Shown here: positions 1 to 7,103 of the stretch, one piece after another
Layout of the letters: the number at the start of each line of letters is the position of its first letter
How positions within the stretch are numbered: position 1 is the first letter of the stretch
NCBI RefSeq assembly: GCF_040796495.1
Contig: NZ_JBFNQN010000001.1
Coordinates: forward strand, 372,001-436,000
Length of the DNA stretch: 64,000 bases
Direction: 5' to 3'
From: Kineococcus endophyticus
GTDB taxonomy: Bacteria > Actinomycetota > Actinomycetes > Actinomycetales > Kineococcaceae
The notes under the pieces: model-generated
Database searches by the model: none
The model's input: only the letters and a program-made list of their open reading frames with translations
What the model was told of the DNA's origin: nothing
Made by a program: the position numbers and the translations under genes

Positions 1-195
1 ATGTTGTGGACTTGCAGCGGCGGGTTTCTTGACCCTCCTTGCTGTGATCGAAACATTGTCGTCAGCTGCGATGGCGGAGGAGTCGTGCAGGGGACGCGCG
101 GCGCTGGCTGGGTTTGCGTCGAGCACCAAGACCAGGGGGGCGGACAGGAGCACTGTCGAGATGTGGACCCGGAGGCGGTTGAGGTGCAATGTCAC
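1..195 (-). CDS. Secreted protein, N-terminal part only (runs off left edge)
   Basis: The minus strand reads open from a GTG at 195 to the window edge, giving 65 residues. The start MTLHLNRLRVH is basic and is followed by a hydrophobic core (STVLLSAPLVLVL) and an ANPASA-A cleavage-like site, so this looks like a Sec signal peptide of about 32 residues. The mature part seen is short and not recognisable. The start overlaps the stop of the upstream DUF6318 gene by four bases (GTGA), so the two are probably translationally coupled. Codon use is less GC-biased than in the rest of the window. The function is unknown; the signal peptide is the only solid inference. Confidence 0.55.
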   Translation of the reverse strand, partial: MTLHLNRLRVHISTVLLSAPLVLVLDANPASAARPLHDSSAIAADDNVSITARRVKKPAAASPQH

Positions 196-848
196 TCAAC
201 CTCCAGCGCCATCCAGTGTCCTTGCTGCCAGACGACTTCCATCCAGAACTCGGAGTCGGGGGCGGCTTCATCAGAGCTGATCATCGAACCATTTCGGTCG
301 AACGTGTTGTATGCCGGTCGATCGACAGTGACCGTGAGTTTCGCGTAGTCAGATGCTGGATCCCATGCGTCGATGCTCGTGCCGGTGAACTGCAACACGA
401 ACTGAGGAGTTGTGTACCCCTTCTCGCGGTACTCGTCGATGACGTCCGAGTAGAACCTGCATCCGGTGCACGACTCGACCGAGATCGAACGCAAGGTCGA
501 TGAGTCAGCCGTTTCCCGAGCGTGGTTGAGGACGCGTAGGAAGTATGCAGCGAAGAGGCTTGCTCCAGTTTCGTCCTGCACTTTGGCGCGCTCATCCAGC
601 GTAGGGACAGAAACTCCTGCTGTCGCGGGAGAAAGAGTCGGGTCGTCCCTCATCTCGGGCGTTCTGGTGGCCTGCGCGTCGCCGTGCTCGTGGTGAGTTC
701 CCCCAGGTGTCGAGGCCGCTGTCGAGGTCGCCGCCGCGGCGGGTGCCGGGGCCGCCGGCGCCTCCTGCGAACACCCCGCGAGCAGGCCGGCGAGGGCGAG
801 GCCGGCGGCGGTCGCGACGAGGGGGCGGGCTGGGATCACGCCAGGCAC
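192..848 (-). CDS. DUF6318 family lipoprotein
   Basis: This encodes about 218 residues. A signal peptide ends in a lipobox LLAGC (Cys about 26), so the protein should be lipid-anchored outside the membrane. An Ala/Thr/Pro-rich spacer with a His-rich patch (HHEHG) follows. The conserved part begins at PTLDERAK and continues through FAAYFLRVLNHA, a CTGC pair and FYSDVIDEY. This arrangement matches actinobacterial DUF6318 proteins, whose function is not known. The start is GTG at 848, with an alternative in-frame GTG at 839. The 3' end overlaps the next minus-strand gene, also exported, by four bases. GC content in the 192-600 part is visibly lower than in neighbouring genes. Confidence 0.8.
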   Translation of the reverse strand: MPGVIPARPLVATAAGLALAGLLAGCSQEAPAAPAPAAAATSTAASTPGGTHHEHGDAQATRTPEMRDDPTLSPATAGVSVPTLDERAKVQDETGASLFAAYFLRVLNHARETADSSTLRSISVESCTGCRFYSDVIDEYREKGYTTPQFVLQFTGTSIDAWDPASDYAKLTVTVDRPAYNTFDRNGSMISSDEAAPDSEFWMEVVWQQGHWMALEVE

Positions 849-989
849 GGTCGCACGTTCCGGGGGCGTGCGGAGCCGCTGGACGGGGTGCTGTGGATAA
901 GTGCTGGGCCGTCCGGGTGACCCCTCGCGGCCAGTGACCCTCCGTCGCCGAGGCTCGACGCTGTGTCGTGTGGACAACCCGGTTCGCCG

Positions 990-1020
990 TTGACGCGTCC
1001 TGAGGGCGGTGGTGTAGCTT
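990..1020 (+). promoter_or_regulatory. Probable promoter of the translesion block
   Basis: TTGACG (990-995) and TAGCTT (1015-1020) are separated by 19 bases and resemble -35 and -10 elements of a housekeeping sigma factor. The predicted transcription start, near 1027, falls just before the SOS box, so a bound LexA would cover the initiation region. This is read from the sequence only. Confidence 0.5.
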
Positions 1021-1030
1021 CGAGATGTGT

Positions 1031-1046
1031 TCGAACCGGTGTTCGA
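1031..1046. promoter_or_regulatory. LexA-binding SOS box
   Basis: The sequence TCGAAC-CGGT-GTTCGA is a perfect match to the known actinobacterial/Gram-positive LexA operator core TCGAAC-N4-GTTCGA. The symmetry extends one or two bases further on each side (tgttcgaac / gttcgaaca). It lies directly downstream of the -10 element and about 150 bases before the DUF6504 start. It predicts damage-inducible expression of the genes up to DNA polymerase IV. Confidence 0.85.
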
Positions 1047-1196
1047 ACATGATGAGACCGCTCGAGGCGCGGTCCGGGGAGAGGGGAAGCTCCGCGGGCC
1101 GCGCCCCGAGTGCGTGCTCGCGAGCCGCTTCCCCCGGCTCGCCGCACCGCGCGCTCCGCCGCGGTGCCGGCTCGAGACAGGGGAAGGGTGACGACG

Positions 1197-1613
1197 GTGC
1201 GACGGTTCTCCGACGCGGTGCACGTCCGCTACGGCGATGCGGACGAGGGGGAGGAGACCCCCGTGCAGTTCATCTGGCGCGGGCGGCTCTACGTCGTCCG
1301 CGAAGTCCTCTCCCGCTGGCGCGAGCGCAGCGCCTGGTGGGAGCACGCGGCCGTGGCCGCTGTCCACGGTGACGTCACCGACTCCGACGCCACCGGCCCG
1401 GGCGGGCGGCCCGCCCGCCGCCGCGTCCTCGAGATCGGCGACCTCGAACGCGAGGTCTTCCGCGTCGAGGCCAGCGTCGGCCGGGCGGGCGGCGCCGGCG
1501 TCTACGACCTCGCCCGCGCCGTCGCCCCGGGGACGGCGGCCGTGTCGGAGGTCGCTGGTACCTCTTCGTCCGAAGCGTCGGGGGACTGGCAGCTGCTGCG
1601 CGTCAGCGACTGA
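1197..1613 (+). CDS. DUF6504 family protein
   Basis: A small cytoplasmic protein of about 138 residues. The motif FIWRGRLYVVREVLSRW followed by WWE is the core of DUF6504, which is commonly found beside translesion polymerase genes in actinobacteria. Its biochemical role is unknown. The GTG at 1197 is preferred because AGGGGA at 1179-1184 then sits at Shine-Dalgarno distance; the in-frame GTG at 1188 is an alternative three codons longer. It is the first gene after the SOS box and is followed after 45 bases by the HEPN gene. The C-terminal 40 residues are Ala/Ser-rich and probably disordered. A part in DNA repair is inferred from context. Confidence 0.75.
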   Translation: MRRFSDAVHVRYGDADEGEETPVQFIWRGRLYVVREVLSRWRERSAWWEHAAVAAVHGDVTDSDATGPGGRPARRRVLEIGDLEREVFRVEASVGRAGGAGVYDLARAVAPGTAAVSEVAGTSSSEASGDWQLLRVSD

Positions 1614-1658
1614 CACCACCGACCGCCAGACCAGACCGCACGACCGGAGGAGAACGCG

Positions 1659-2096
1659 ATGCCCACCACCTTCGACGTCCCTGCGGGCGTCCCGCGCCCG
1701 CTGACGACGGCCGCCCTCGACCTCCTCGCTCGCTGCGAGGACGAGCTGATCGCGGCGCTGCGCACGGACGACGTCGCCGAGCGCTACGTCCACGCCCACC
1801 TGGCCGCCCTGCGGGCCGGGGCCGCGATCGTCGCCGTGCACGGCCGGCCCGCCCGCGGCCGGCGCAGCGGGGGGCCGCGCAGCGTCTGGGAGATGCTGCC
1901 CGCCCTCGACCCGGGCCTGCAGGAGTGGGCCGACCGGTTCGCCGCGACGGCCGCGGTCCGGTCTGCGGTCGAGGCCGGCCGCACCGGGGTCGTGGACGCC
2001 GCGGCCGCCGACGACCTCCTGGCCCACGCCGAGCAGTTCCACCGCGTCGTCGAGGTCACGCTCGGTCTCAGCGCCCTCCAGCCGCTCGCCGGCTGA
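1659..2096 (+). CDS. SAV_6107-type HEPN domain protein
   Basis: A helical protein of 145 residues. The segment CEDELIAAL...ERYVHAHLAALRAGAAIV carries an R-X4-H pair (Arg42, His47), the signature of HEPN domains, many of which are RNases or nucleotidyltransferase partners. The SPRSVWEMLP-like stretch (RSVWEMLPALDPGLQEWADRF) and the C-terminal FHRVVEVTL helix match the SAV_6107 subfamily found with actinobacterial DnaE2-type polymerases. The start is ATG behind a strong GGAGGAG. It sits between DUF6504 and the DnaE2-like gene in the SOS-box block. Whether it has nuclease activity cannot be judged from sequence. Confidence 0.75.
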   Translation: MPTTFDVPAGVPRPLTTAALDLLARCEDELIAALRTDDVAERYVHAHLAALRAGAAIVAVHGRPARGRRSGGPRSVWEMLPALDPGLQEWADRFAATAAVRSAVEAGRTGVVDAAAADDLLAHAEQFHRVVEVTLGLSALQPLAG

Positions 2097-2185
2097 CCGC
2101 GCCCGCTCCACCGCTCCACCCGTACGGTCCAGCAACTCCCGCACCACCCGGTCTTCCCCACGGGCGCGTTCCAGAAGGACGTCCC

Positions 2186-5100
2186 ATGACCACCCTCGCT
2201 CCACCCGCCGCACCGTTCCCGCACCTGCACGTCGCCTCGGGGTACTCCCTGCGGTACGGCACCTCCACCCCCTCCGCCCTCGTGGCCCGGGCCGCCGACC
2301 TCGGCATGCCCGTCCTGGCGCTGACCGACCGCGACGGCCTCTACGGCGCCGTGAAGTTCGTCCGCGCCTGCGGTGAGGCCGGTCTGGCTCCCGTGCTCGG
2401 GGTCGACCTGGCCACCACCCCGACGGGGCTGGCCGACGGTCTGCCCGCCTGGGCCGATCCCTCCGTCGCGGTGCGCCGCACGGCGTCCCGCGCCCCGGTC
2501 CGCGGTGGGGCGGCCGTCGACCTCAGGCTCCCGCGCGTCACCGTCCTGGCCCTCGGGGCCGATGACGCCGGAGCGGGACGGGGCTGGGCGGCGCTGTGCC
2601 GACTGGTGAGCGCCACCCACCTCGGCGGGGAACGGGGCACCCCCGTCAGCAGCCTCGACCTCGTCGCCGCCCACGCGGGCGGCTCCGACGGCCGCCCTTC
2701 ACTGGCGGTCCTGCTCGGGCCGGGGTCCGAACTCGGCCGGGCACTGCTGGCCCGCCGGGAGGACCTCGCCCACGCGGTCCTGCGCCGGTGGCGCGAGGTG
2801 CTGCCGGCTGGCTCGCTGCACGTGGAGGTGGTCTGCCACCACGCCCCGCCGGGCACGGCCGGCAGCGTCGAGCACGCCGCCCGGATGCTCTCCTTCGCCC
2901 GCGCCGCAGGGGTTCCGGCTGTCCTGACGGCCGCCGTCCGCTCGGCCGGGCCGGACGGCGGCCTGACCGCCGACCTGCTCGACGCGGTCCGCCGCCTCGT
3001 GCCGCTCGACACCCGGCACACCGACCGGGTCAGCGGGCAGGGCCACCTCCTGCCCAGCGTCGACATGGTCCGCACCGCGGCCGACGTCGCCCACGCCGTC
3101 GGCGACCCGTCCGCGGCCGCCGACCTGCTGACCACCACCGCCGGGCTCGCCGCCCGCGCCGTGCAGGACCCGGCCACCGACCTCGGCATCGGGGGACACC
3201 ACCTGCCCGACCCCGAGGCGCTCGGGCTGACCCGCGACACCGACCAGGACGCGGTCCTGCGCGCCCGCTGCGAGGCCGGGATCGCCCGCCGGTACCCGGG
3301 GGCGGACCTCAAGGGAGAGGCGAAGGTCCTGCGCCGCCTCGACGACGAGCTCGACATCATCCGCAAGGTCGGGTTCGCCAGCTACTTCCTCACCGTCGCC
3401 GACGTCTGCGACCTCACCCGCTCGATGGGCGTCCGGGTCGCCGCCCGCGGGTCCGGGGCCGGCAGCCTCGTCAACCACCTGCTGCGCATCTCCGACGTCG
3501 AACCCCTCGGGCACCGGCTGCTCATGGAACGGTTCCTCAACCCGCGCCGCGGGCAGCTGCCCGACATCGACCTCGACGTCGAGTCGGCCCGCCGCGAGGA
3601 CGTCTACGCGGCGGTCCTGGACCGCTTCGGCGGCGACCGCGTGACGTGCGTGTCGATGATGGACAGCTACCGGGTCCGCCACGCCGTGCGGGACGTCGGT
3701 GCGGCGCTGGGACTGCCCCCGGTGGAGGTCGACGCCATCGCCACCGCGTTCCCGCACCTGCGGGCCCGCGACGCCCGCAACGCCATCGCCGAACTGCCCG
3801 AGCTGCAGCGCAGCGGGCTGGGTGAGGAACGCCTCGACGTGTTCTTCGACCTCGTCGAGCGCCTCGACGGTCTGCCCCGCCACATCGCCCTGCACCCCTG
3901 CGGCGTCGTGCTGTCCAACCCCGCGCTCATGGACCGGACTCCCGTGGAGGCCAGCTGGAAGGGCTTCCCCATGAGCCAGTTCGACAAGGACGACGTGGAG
4001 GACATGGGGCTGCTCAAGCTCGACGTCCTCGGGATCCGGATGCAGTCCGCCATGGCGTACGCGGTGCAGGAGATCGCCCGGGTCGAGGAGACGGACGTCG
4101 ACCTCGACGACCGGGCGCAGGTCCCGCTCGACGACCCGGCGACCTACAAGCTCATCCAGTCCACCCGCACCCTCGGCTGCTTCCAGATCGAGTCCCCGGG
4201 CCAGCGCGAACTCGTCGGCAAGTTCGGGCCGCAGACCTTCGACGACATCATCATCGACATCTCCCTCTTCCGGCCCGGGCCGGTGAAGTCGGACATGGTC
4301 ACGCCCTTCCTCAAGGCCCGGCAGGGCTGGACCGCACCGCAGTACCTCGACGACCGGCTCAAGCACGTCCTCGAACCCACCTGCGGCGTCGTCGTGTTCC
4401 ACGAGCAGGTCATCGAGCTCATCCAGGCCACGACCGGCCACGACCTCGCACTGTCCGACGAGTACCGCCGCCACCTCGGCACCCGCGCCGGCCAGGAGGA
4501 GATGGAACCCCAGTTCCGCCGCGGGGCCCTCGAGCACGGCTACCCCGAGGAGACGGTGGACCGGATCTGGGCGGTGCTCAAGGCGTTCGCCTCCTTCGGC
4601 TTCTGCAAGGCGCACGCCGCGGCCTTCGCCCTGCCGACCTACCAGTCGGCCTGGCTCAAGACCCACCACCCGGCGGCGTTCCTCGCCGGGGTCCTCACCC
4701 ACGACCCCGGCATGTACCCCAAGCGGCTGATCCTCGACGACGCCCGCAACCTCGGGATCGCCGTCCTGGGCCTGGACGTCAACGCCTCCGGCGACACCTA
4801 CCGGGTGGAACGGGTCGACCCGCCCGACCCGCTCGTCGCCGGCGACCCCGAGAACCTCGACCCCTGGCTCGGTGGCCGGGGTGTGCGCAACCCCGACGGG
4901 CTCGGCGCCGGGGTCGCCGACGGCACGGGGTTCGGCATCCGCCTGTCCCTCACCGACGTCAAGGGGATCTCCGAGGCGGAGGTGGCGCGGATCGTCGCCG
5001 GTCAGCCCTACCGGTCGCTGGCCGACCTGTGGCAGCGGGCCCGCCCGTCCCGCCCGGTGACCGAGCGACTCGTCCTCGCGGGCGCGCTGGACTCCCTGCA

Positions 5101-6196
5101 CGGGATGCGTCCCGTCGGCCGCGCCGGGGACGCCGTGCCGCGCCGGGGTCGGACCACGCGGCGCGACCTGCTGCTGCAGGTCGCCGAACTGGACCGCTGG
5201 AGCCGTTCCGCGGGCACCGCCCCGGCGCGGGCGAGCGCCCGGCAGGTCCGCAGACCGATCGACGCCCGCGCCCTGGAGGGCGGGTCGGGGGGCCGGACGC
5301 TCGACGTGCGCGCGGCCGCGGCCTCGCAGTCGCAGGCCGCGCGGCCCGTCGACGACTCCGCCCGCACGGTGCAGCTGGCCCTCGACCTCGGCGACGCCCC
5401 CGAGGAGGTCGCGCTCAGCGGGCTGCCGGACATGACCGGTCCCGAACGGGTCCGCGCCGAGCTCGACGTGCTCGGGTTGGACGCCAGCGCCCACGTCGTC
5501 GACTTCTACACGCCGCTGCTGCGGGCGCTGCGGGTCACCCCGGCCCGCGACCTGCGCTCCCAGCGCAGCCGCGCCGAGCTCCTCGTCGCCGGGGTGAAGG
5601 TCGCCACCCAGACACCGCCCGTCCGCTCAGGGCGCCGCGTCGTCTTCCTCACCCTGGACGACACGACCGGCCCGCTGGACGCCACCTTCTTCGAGGACGC
5701 CCAGGGTCCGTACGCGGCGACGGTGTTCCACTCCTGGCTGCTCGTCGTGCGGGGCGTGCTGCGCCGGACCGGCCCGCGCGGGGTGTCCTTGCGGGCCACG
5801 GGCGCCTGGGAGCTGCCGGCCCTGTGGGACGCCTGGACCGCCGGCGGGATCGAGGCCGTCCACGAGCTGATCGCCACGGCCCCGAACCCCGAGTACTCCC
5901 GCGCCGCGACGGAGGGTGCGGCCGCGAGCCGGTCGAGCCGACCGGTCGTCGCGAACCCGCCCGCCGGCGCCCCCACGCACCTGGAGGAGCACGGCTCGGC
6001 GGCCGGGGGGATGGGGCGGCGGCGCGTCCTCGTGCACGCCAGCGGTTTCCGGCAGTCGCCGTACGCCGACCTCAAACCGGCGGGGGAGGACACCCGCAAC
6101 TCCCGCTCCATCGGCCGGGCCGCCGCGGCGCAGCCGTCCGACAGCGCACCGGAGCGCAAGCTCTGGCACTCCAGCTCCGGCAGCTCGGGGAGGTGA
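2186..6196 (+). CDS. DNA polymerase III alpha subunit, error-prone DnaE2-like
   Basis: This 1336-residue C-family polymerase has a PHP domain at about 10-250, the palm with the catalytic motif PDIDLD (460-464), a helix-hairpin-helix-type segment at about 925-975 and an OB-fold at about 1125-1215. In the PHP domain HVASGYS and LTDRDG replace the HVHTEYS and TTDHGF of the replicative DnaE at 36470, so metal ligands are lost and proofreading by this domain is unlikely. The start is ATG at 2186 behind AGAAGGA. The C-terminal 60 residues form a tail ending KLWHSS-GSSG. With the SOS box upstream and Pol IV downstream, a role in damage-induced translesion synthesis is likely. It is longer than most DnaE2 proteins, so orthology to dnaE2 is not certain. 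Confidence 0.85.
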   Translation: MTTLAPPAAPFPHLHVASGYSLRYGTSTPSALVARAADLGMPVLALTDRDGLYGAVKFVRACGEAGLAPVLGVDLATTPTGLADGLPAWADPSVAVRRTASRAPVRGGAAVDLRLPRVTVLALGADDAGAGRGWAALCRLVSATHLGGERGTPVSSLDLVAAHAGGSDGRPSLAVLLGPGSELGRALLARREDLAHAVLRRWREVLPAGSLHVEVVCHHAPPGTAGSVEHAARMLSFARAAGVPAVLTAAVRSAGPDGGLTADLLDAVRRLVPLDTRHTDRVSGQGHLLPSVDMVRTAADVAHAVGDPSAAADLLTTTAGLAARAVQDPATDLGIGGHHLPDPEALGLTRDTDQDAVLRARCEAGIARRYPGADLKGEAKVLRRLDDELDIIRKVGFASYFLTVADVCDLTRSMGVRVAARGSGAGSLVNHLLRISDVEPLGHRLLMERFLNPRRGQLPDIDLDVESARREDVYAAVLDRFGGDRVTCVSMMDSYRVRHAVRDVGAALGLPPVEVDAIATAFPHLRARDARNAIAELPELQRSGLGEERLDVFFDLVERLDGLPRHIALHPCGVVLSNPALMDRTPVEASWKGFPMSQFDKDDVEDMGLLKLDVLGIRMQSAMAYAVQEIARVEETDVDLDDRAQVPLDDPATYKLIQSTRTLGCFQIESPGQRELVGKFGPQTFDDIIIDISLFRPGPVKSDMVTPFLKARQGWTAPQYLDDRLKHVLEPTCGVVVFHEQVIELIQATTGHDLALSDEYRRHLGTRAGQEEMEPQFRRGALEHGYPEETVDRIWAVLKAFASFGFCKAHAAAFALPTYQSAWLKTHHPAAFLAGVLTHDPGMYPKRLILDDARNLGIAVLGLDVNASGDTYRVERVDPPDPLVAGDPENLDPWLGGRGVRNPDGLGAGVADGTGFGIRLSLTDVKGISEAEVARIVAGQPYRSLADLWQRARPSRPVTERLVLAGALDSLHGMRPVGRAGDAVPRRGRTTRRDLLLQVAELDRWSRSAGTAPARASARQVRRPIDARALEGGSGGRTLDVRAAAASQSQAARPVDDSARTVQLALDLGDAPEEVALSGLPDMTGPERVRAELDVLGLDASAHVVDFYTPLLRALRVTPARDLRSQRSRAELLVAGVKVATQTPPVRSGRRVVFLTLDDTTGPLDATFFEDAQGPYAATVFHSWLLVVRGVLRRTGPRGVSLRATGAWELPALWDAWTAGGIEAVHELIATAPNPEYSRAATEGAAASRSSRPVVANPPAGAPTHLEEHGSAAGGMGRRRVLVHASGFRQSPYADLKPAGEDTRNSRSIGRAAAAQPSDSAPERKLWHSSSGSSGR

Positions 6197-6256
6197 CGAG
6201 CGAGGTGGTGAGCGAGGTGACGGCGGAGGTGCACGGGCGCGCCGGGACGGGGTGTC

Positions 6257-6262
6257 TAGGGT
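6257..6262 (+). promoter_or_regulatory. Possible -10 element before the methyltransferase gene
   Basis: TAGGGT in the 130-base gap after the DnaE2-like gene resembles an actinobacterial -10 box and lies about 65 bases before the methyltransferase start. No clear -35 partner is seen. It may give the last two genes of the block a second promoter. Confidence 0.25.
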
Positions 6263-6326
6263 GGAGGCGCGCAGTGCCGGACGCACCACACCCGGCACGG
6301 GGAACCGCACGAGGCTGGAGGAACGA

Positions 6327-7070
6327 GTGGCGAAGGAACGGGGCCGCCCCCGCACGTCGACGGTCCTCTGGGAGGGGGTCCAGCGACTGCTCGCCGCCGC
6401 GAGCGCGGACCTGGGCACCACCGAGCTCACCGTGGTCGACCTCGGTGGTGGCACCGGTGGTCTCGCCGTGCGCGTGGCTGCCCTCGGGCACCGCGTCGTC
6501 GTCGTCGACCCCTCGCCCGACGCACTCGCGGCGCTGGAGCGCCGCACGGCGGAGGCCGGTCTGTCGGACCGGGTCCGGGCGTTGCAGGGGGACGCGACCG
6601 AGCTGTCCGCCCTCCTCGCCCCCGGCAGCGTCGACGTGCTGCTCTGCCACGGGGTCCTCGAGGTCGTCGACGACCCCGCTGCCGCCCTGCGCGCCGCCCA
6701 CGAGACCCTCCGCCCCGGCGGGCGGCTCAGCCTCCTCGTCGCCCAGTGGCCGGCGAGCGTCCTGGCCCGCGTCCTGGCCGGTCAGCTCGGGCAGGCCCTG
6801 CACGTCCTGTCCGGCGAGGAGCACCGCTGGGGTCCGAGCGACCCGCTGTGCCGCCGGTTCGACCGTGCCGGGGCCACGGCGCTCGCCGAGCAGGGCGGCT
6901 TCACCGTCACCGCGGTCGAAGGCACCCGGACGTTCAGCGACGTCGTGCCGTCCGCCGTCACCGAGTCCGACGACGCCCTCGCCCTGCTGCGGGAGCTGGA
7001 GTCGCGCGCCGCGGGGACCGAGGAGCTGCTCGCCCTGGCCGCGCACCTGCACCTGCACGCCACCCGCTGA
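6327..7070 (+). CDS. Class I SAM-dependent methyltransferase
   Basis: A protein of 247 residues with a Rossmann-type methyltransferase fold. Motif I is VVDLGGGTGGLAVRVA, followed by VVVVDPSPDAL (acidic end of strand 2), LQGDATEL, and VDVLLCHGVLEVVDDP with LRPGGRLSLLVAQ downstream. These are features of small-molecule or tRNA-type class I enzymes; the substrate is not evident. The GTG start at 6327 follows CTGGAGGA. The gene lies between the DnaE2-like polymerase and Pol IV. No target-recognition domain is present, so it is unlikely to be a restriction methylase. Confidence 0.85.
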   Translation: MAKERGRPRTSTVLWEGVQRLLAAASADLGTTELTVVDLGGGTGGLAVRVAALGHRVVVVDPSPDALAALERRTAEAGLSDRVRALQGDATELSALLAPGSVDVLLCHGVLEVVDDPAAALRAAHETLRPGGRLSLLVAQWPASVLARVLAGQLGQALHVLSGEEHRWGPSDPLCRRFDRAGATALAEQGGFTVTAVEGTRTFSDVVPSAVTESDDALALLRELESRAAGTEELLALAAHLHLHATR

Positions 7071-7103
7071 CCCCTTCCCCGGGGCCGGCCGGGGGAGCAC
7101 GCG

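Larger units (their letters stand above)
849..1196. other. Intergenic region between divergent transcription units
   Basis: This 348-base gap separates the minus-strand lipoprotein from the plus-strand DNA-repair block. It holds the plus-strand promoter and SOS box described separately (990-1046), then an untranslated leader of about 150 bases with no convincing short gene. An in-frame ATG at 1110 could extend the DUF6504 protein, but the extra residues are Arg/Pro-rich and look non-coding. A promoter for the minus-strand lipoprotein must also lie here, but I cannot point to one. Confidence 0.6.

Noticed and set aside
1-348. Plus-strand open frame of 115 codons, Cys-rich
   Set aside because: It is antisense to the DUF6318 lipoprotein and the coupled secreted protein, both of which have clear export signals. 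The frame has no recognisable motif.
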